This document shows positions 60,336 to 64,000 of a stretch of 64,000 nucleotides of DNA, piece by piece. The notes under the pieces are model-generated. The model had not been told where the DNA came from. It was given only the letters and a program-made list of their open reading frames with translations, and ran no database searches. The stretch spans positions 248,001-312,000 of the forward strand of contig NZ_FNGY01000001.1 in assembly GCF_900103665.1 (NCBI RefSeq), read 5' to 3'. This stretch comes from Pedobacter steynii. GTDB taxonomy: Bacteria > Bacteroidota > Bacteroidia > Sphingobacteriales > Sphingobacteriaceae. The stretch's first letter is position 1, and every line of letters starts with the position of its first letter. The translations under genes and the position numbers were made by a program.

Positions 60336-61754
60336 ATGATGAAACTTACTTACTTTAAAGCATTAATTTTATTACTGAGCCTTGTACCATTGGTCACTGT
60401 GGCCCAGGATAACCAACAAAAGAAATGTGATTCTTTGTTCCATCTTGTAAAGAAATACATTGATGAAAAGAATGTCAACCTGATCTATTCCCTGACCAGT
60501 AAGGAATTTAAAGCTACAGCAACTGAAAATGACCTGCAGGCATTTTTTGAAAAGCAAATTTATCCCCTGGGGCAGATCAGGTCAGCATCTTTTTTCAGTT
60601 CTCAAGATAACCTGTATAAATATATGCTGGTATTTGAAAAGAATAGTTTAGCGTTTTCTTTTTCAATTGATCAGGATAACAAGTTAGTTAATCCGCTTTT
60701 TTCGCCTTTTGTACTGGTAACTGGGCCTGTTCTTAGCTCTAATCCGCTGAAATCTAAACTGGACAAAAAGGTAGATTCAATGGTCATGCCTTTTATGAAG
60801 CGTCCGGATGCGGTAGGCCTAAGTATTGGTATCATCAAAGAGGGGAAGACCTATACCTATGGATATGGTACGACCCAAAAAGAAAAAGAACAACTTCCTG
60901 ATGCCAATACTATTTTTGAGATCGGTTCTATTACGAAAACCTTTACTTCTGCAGTATTAGCCTATTATGTGAACAAAGGGAAAATAAGCTTAACAGATCC
61001 GATCACTAAATACCTGCCGGACTCTCTGGCAATAAATCCGGAGCTTCAAAAAATTAGTATCGTAAATTTAAGCAACCATACTTCCGGATTACCCCGTTTG
61101 CCGGGCAATTTTTTTAATAAAAACACAGACGATTTAAATCCTTACAAGAACTATACACCGCAGTTGTTTTTTGCCAGTCTCAAAAATTGCAAATTAGATG
61201 CTGTTCCCGGAACCGTTTATGCATATTCAAATACCGCACCTGGTTTGCTGGCGCTGATTCTGGAAAGAATCAGTGGAAAGACCTATGAAACACTAGTCAA
61301 AGAAATCATCACTGGCCCACTAAAAATGAAGTCTACGTTTCAGGAGTTAACACCAGAATTGAGCAAACGTTTTGTGAAAGTTTATGGGGTAAATGCGGTG
61401 GAGACTAAGGCCTGGGATTTTGATGCACTTGCCGGCTGCGGGGCACTTAAATCTACTGTTAATGATTTACTGACGTATGCTAAGAATAATATGGAAAGCG
61501 GAGATCCTGATTTATCTGCGGCATTTAATCTTTCCCATAAAGTTACTTTTTCAAAACAGCCTGCTATCGGTCTGGGTTGGCACTTATTACAGGAGAGAGG
61601 AGAGGTGTATTATTGGCACAATGGAGGAACAGGTGGAAGCCGGAGCTTTTTAGCATTCAATATAAAGAAAAAAACTGCGATAGTTTTACTTGCAAATTCG
61701 GCCGATGAGATCACTGCTTTTGCTTTTGAGATTCTGCCAAAGCTCTTAAACTAA
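60336..61754 (+). CDS. exported serine hydrolase (class C beta-lactamase-like) with DUF3887-like N-domain
   Basis: A 472-residue protein with signal peptide (1-23, LVTVAQ). The N-terminal domain (~28-130; LFHLVKKYIDEKNVNLIYSL) resembles DUF3887. The catalytic beta-lactamase/esterase domain (~150-465) has the Ser-Lys motif S198-I-T-K201 (FEIGSITKTFTSAVL), Y297-S-N299 (AYSNTAPGLLAL) and H428-N-G-G (WHNGGTGGSRSF) in place of KTG. It is of the AmpC/esterase VIII-like type; members hydrolyse peptides, esters or beta-lactams. The natural substrate cannot be told from the sequence. It is followed 23 bases later by an unknown gene. Confidence 0.9.
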   Translation: MMKLTYFKALILLLSLVPLVTVAQDNQQKKCDSLFHLVKKYIDEKNVNLIYSLTSKEFKATATENDLQAFFEKQIYPLGQIRSASFFSSQDNLYKYMLVFEKNSLAFSFSIDQDNKLVNPLFSPFVLVTGPVLSSNPLKSKLDKKVDSMVMPFMKRPDAVGLSIGIIKEGKTYTYGYGTTQKEKEQLPDANTIFEIGSITKTFTSAVLAYYVNKGKISLTDPITKYLPDSLAINPELQKISIVNLSNHTSGLPRLPGNFFNKNTDDLNPYKNYTPQLFFASLKNCKLDAVPGTVYAYSNTAPGLLALILERISGKTYETLVKEIITGPLKMKSTFQELTPELSKRFVKVYGVNAVETKAWDFDALAGCGALKSTVNDLLTYAKNNMESGDPDLSAAFNLSHKVTFSKQPAIGLGWHLLQERGEVYYWHNGGTGGSRSFLAFNIKKKTAIVLLANSADEITAFAFEILPKLLN

Positions 61755-61777
61755 AACAATTAAAAACCTGCATAAAT

Positions 61778-62500
61778 ATGAGTACTCAAGCAACACTTAA
61801 TGTTTACCTGCAGGCATTGGGAGGGAAGTTTCTCGGACCTAATGCCTACCAGACGGATAATATCGACATCATACTTAGCTATTCGGAAGGAGTCGTCCAG
61901 CTACCTTACCAGCTGGCGAGCAATACGGACGATGGGAATATTGGCGCTTGCTTTACACCAGGAAGTAGCAGCTGTATGCCTATCCTGCAAATGAACGGCA
62001 GTGACACGCCAATTGTTAACTATTTAACGACGGATGCAAATACCATTTATGGAAGTGCAGCAATCCTGATCAGCGGAGAAGAAACGGCGAACTTAACCGC
62101 CATCATCCCTAAGCCGGACGGGCAAACATTAACCATTTCCCAGAGTATCGTGCTTAGTCCTTTGCAGGATTTGTATGAGGTCATCCTGACTGTACCTGGT
62201 CTGCTGCTCTTATCAGATCCACAATCTGGATTATTAGCTGTCTTTGTAGAAATGATGTGCGGATGCAAAATTACGCAGGGAACACCTAAGTCTTTTTGGT
62301 CATATGAGGATTTTGAGGTATGGGCGGTACTTACGCTGGCAAATGAGGAGACGCTCCAGGTTCCGCTGCAATTCGATCTTGAAAGTAACAACTCTCTTTT
62401 TACCGCACCTATACTTCCTGATCAACAAACGGAAATTGTGCAGTTAACTTACTATGCAAAACAGAAAAGTACCGGAAACTATGCCTTCGTGGTCGGTTAA
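61778..62500 (+). CDS. uncharacterised beta-rich protein
   Basis: A 240-residue protein without signal peptide (MSTQATLNVYLQALGGKFLG; GIDIILSYSEGV region; ILQMNGSDTPIVNYLTTDAN; LAVFVEMMCGCKITQG). It is rich in Ser/Thr and beta-strand residues and resembles in composition the protein at 4128-5189. No family was recognised. It lies 23 bases after the hydrolase gene and 11 bases before the next. Confidence 0.5.
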   Translation: MSTQATLNVYLQALGGKFLGPNAYQTDNIDIILSYSEGVVQLPYQLASNTDDGNIGACFTPGSSSCMPILQMNGSDTPIVNYLTTDANTIYGSAAILISGEETANLTAIIPKPDGQTLTISQSIVLSPLQDLYEVILTVPGLLLLSDPQSGLLAVFVEMMCGCKITQGTPKSFWSYEDFEVWAVLTLANEETLQVPLQFDLESNNSLFTAPILPDQQTEIVQLTYYAKQKSTGNYAFVVG

Positions 62501-62511
62501 ATGATACGTTC

Positions 62512-63728
62512 ATGGCTAAATTTTTTATTACGCTCTTTATCTGCGCTTTCATTTGCGGTCCATGTCTTGCAAATATTGACCATATCAATATTGATAAAAT
62601 AAGTACAGAGGCCGCGCAAGTCAGGCATTTCAATTTTATTAAGGATCATAAAAGGTATTACGACCGCTGGACGCAGAACTGGACTCATGATCAGCCAAAA
62701 GCAAGCCTCATCGCAGCGCTCAAAGATGCCTATACCTCATTTTCTGCGATACCAGAACAAAATATAGAACTGCAGTTATTGTTGGGTGATATCTCACATT
62801 ACCTGTATAATATGGAAGTGTCTGAGTCATTTCAACTGGCGGTAAATAACTATGAGCTGGCCATCAAAAGTAGCCCTGAAGATGTCAGAGGGTATTGGTT
62901 TTTAGGTTACCATTTTGGACTTGCTAATGTGATTCCAAAGGCAATTGATCAGTTTGCTTTGGCTCAAAAAATGCTATTGGGTGTTCATGCAGGCGGATTT
63001 TGGAATGATTATGCTTATATTTCCACCATAGCTGGTATGCCATCGACAACAGTATTTGCCATGAAAAAGGCGAAGCTTGCTTTCGGTAAACCGGGAGCAT
63101 TTGAAAATGAATTCGGCCCGCAAACACTCGCATAGAAATCTGGGAGGCATTGAAAGGAGAAATGGTTAGTTTCATTTCACGGCCATTAGGGGTTAAATTG
63201 TTGCTGGACAGTACCTGGAGAGTTGATATCCCGGACTATAAAAACCGGCAGGGCGTATTTGTGATCACACCCCCAACTGTAAAGAATAAAAACGGGAAAG
63301 ACATTGGTTATACCATGTTACTGATGGGGAAAGTTGCGGGAGAGGACGAGCAGCTCAGTGGCTATGTAGAAAAGTTGGTTGGCAAATATCCAACGAGGCA
63401 AAAGATCAGTTTTTCCAACAAATACGATCAAATGATCGCTTACGAAATCAAAGACAAAAATCTGTATCCACATCTTGGTGGCGGTCACCTCTACACAGTT
63501 GGAATCGAGAGAGACAGCCCGGAAGATCCTGGTTTATTACTTGAACAACCGGTAGTTTTGCAGATGAAGGCAAACGGACAAATGACGTATGCCCGTGCCA
63601 ATCAAAGCCAGAATAGATTTCCAGGTAAGATCTTCTATGTTTTTCTGTTAGATAGCTGTGAGGATATCCATGAACAATCATTGGAAAACTTCCGGTCTTT
63701 TCTGGAAAAACAACTCATTATAGAATAA
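62512..63728 (+). pseudogene. exported TPR-like protein gene, apparently split by a frameshift
   Basis: The first part (62512-63135, 207 codons) has a signal peptide (ICGPCLANI) and a TPR-like region (ESFQLAVNNYELAIKSSPED; VIPKAIDQFALAQKMLLGVH). It stops at 63135. The next frame opens at 63111 and reads IRPANTRIEIWEALKGEMVS, continuing to 63728 as a beta-rich domain (VDIPDYKNRQGVFVITPPTV). The second part has no start or signal of its own, so a single-base change between 63111 and 63135 probably divided one ~400-residue protein. A sequencing error is equally possible. Confidence 0.65.
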
Positions 63729-63848
63729 GCTGATTCATAAAATAGTCCATCATTACCAATGTAATATCCATTCCTAATCACTCCGGTTCATTTAAGTTTG
63801 TATTTGATCAATTGATCTATTTTAATTTCAGTTTAAAAAGTACAATTT

Positions 63849-64000
63849 ATGAGATTCTTTCCGGCCTTTTTTCTTTTTGTTTTGCTGGGGCAACTGGCTT
63901 TTGCACAGGAACAGCTTTCACTTGCCGGATCCTGGAAATTCCAGCTGGACCCTGCAGGAAACGGAGAAAAAGAACGCTGGTATCAGCATCAACTTAAAGA
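63849..64000 (+). CDS. start of a glycoside hydrolase family 2 type enzyme (cut by window end)
   Basis: Fifty codons are visible. A signal peptide (MRFFPAFFLFVLLGQLAFAQ) is followed by LSLAGSWKFQLDPAGNGEKE and RWYQHQL, the sugar-binding-domain start of GH2 enzymes (beta-galactosidase/beta-mannosidase/glucuronidase group). The rest, including catalytic residues, is outside the window, so substrate and activity cannot be assigned. Confidence 0.75.
   Translation, partial: MRFFPAFFLFVLLGQLAFAQEQLSLAGSWKFQLDPAGNGEKERWYQHQLK

Overview
The window looks like a chromosomal segment of a Bacteroidota bacterium of the Sphingobacteriaceae, most likely Pedobacter. The signs are SusC/SusD pairs, many TonB-linked outer-membrane proteins, TTG / TAnnTTTG-type promoters, almost no Shine-Dalgarno sequences, moderate-to-low GC, and a lanthipeptide cluster of a kind reported (from memory) from Pedobacter lusitanus. 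No rRNA, CRISPR array or insertion sequence was seen, and one intact tRNA gene (tRNA-Ser-UGA) was found.

Layout. 1-7.2 kb: a small exported protein, a large YVTN-type beta-propeller protein with an unknown partner gene, and a LytTR/LytS-type two-component pair. 7.5-23.6 kb: a class I lanthipeptide locus. Its first arm (7481-16885) is one tightly packed operon: a Cys-free GG-leader precursor, an atypical LuxR regulator, a degenerate LanC-like protein, a LanC with complete zinc ligands, an outer-membrane barrel, a luciferase-like oxidoreductase, a C39 peptidase/ABC exporter and a short HlyD. Its second arm has a full-length LanB dehydratase (17006-20179, minus strand) divergent from four tandem Cys-containing precursors, a terminator, a LanC lacking two of the three zinc ligands, and an MDR-family reductase. 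The inferred pathway is: LanB dehydrates Ser/Thr, a LanC cyclises, reductases may convert dehydro residues to D-amino acids, and the C39 transporter cuts after GG and exports.

23.6-40 kb: an S41 peptidase, a GH36 alpha-galactosidase, a membrane-anchored putative regulator, and a nutrient-uptake operon (SusC, SusD, DUF1735/discoidin lipoprotein, metallopeptidase/discoidin lipoprotein, nucleotide pyrophosphatase/phosphodiesterase). Next is a TonB-dependent receptor whose 5' leader contains a tiny ORF ending in Cys-Thr-Cys-Cys-Cys. 40.3-43.4 kb: a RibD-like reductase, a DUF1826-like protein and two membrane-protein genes, one frameshifted.

43.4-56.95 kb: an accessory region built by repeated integration at the 3' end of tRNA-Ser. 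The outermost element (about 8.2 kb, 48640-56885) has a tyrosine integrase, a 24-bp direct repeat of the tRNA 3' end, a membrane signalling trio, a paired structured repeat, an XRE regulator and a block of immunity-like genes. Older remnants to its left hold HigBA, a truncated phospholipase-D-like gene, an AraC/methyltransferase pair and a truncated DUF4143 ATPase. 57-64 kb: ordinary chromosome, with a MarR-GNAT fusion, DoxX, a serine beta-lactamase-like hydrolase, small unknowns, a frameshifted exported protein and the start of a GH2 glycosidase.
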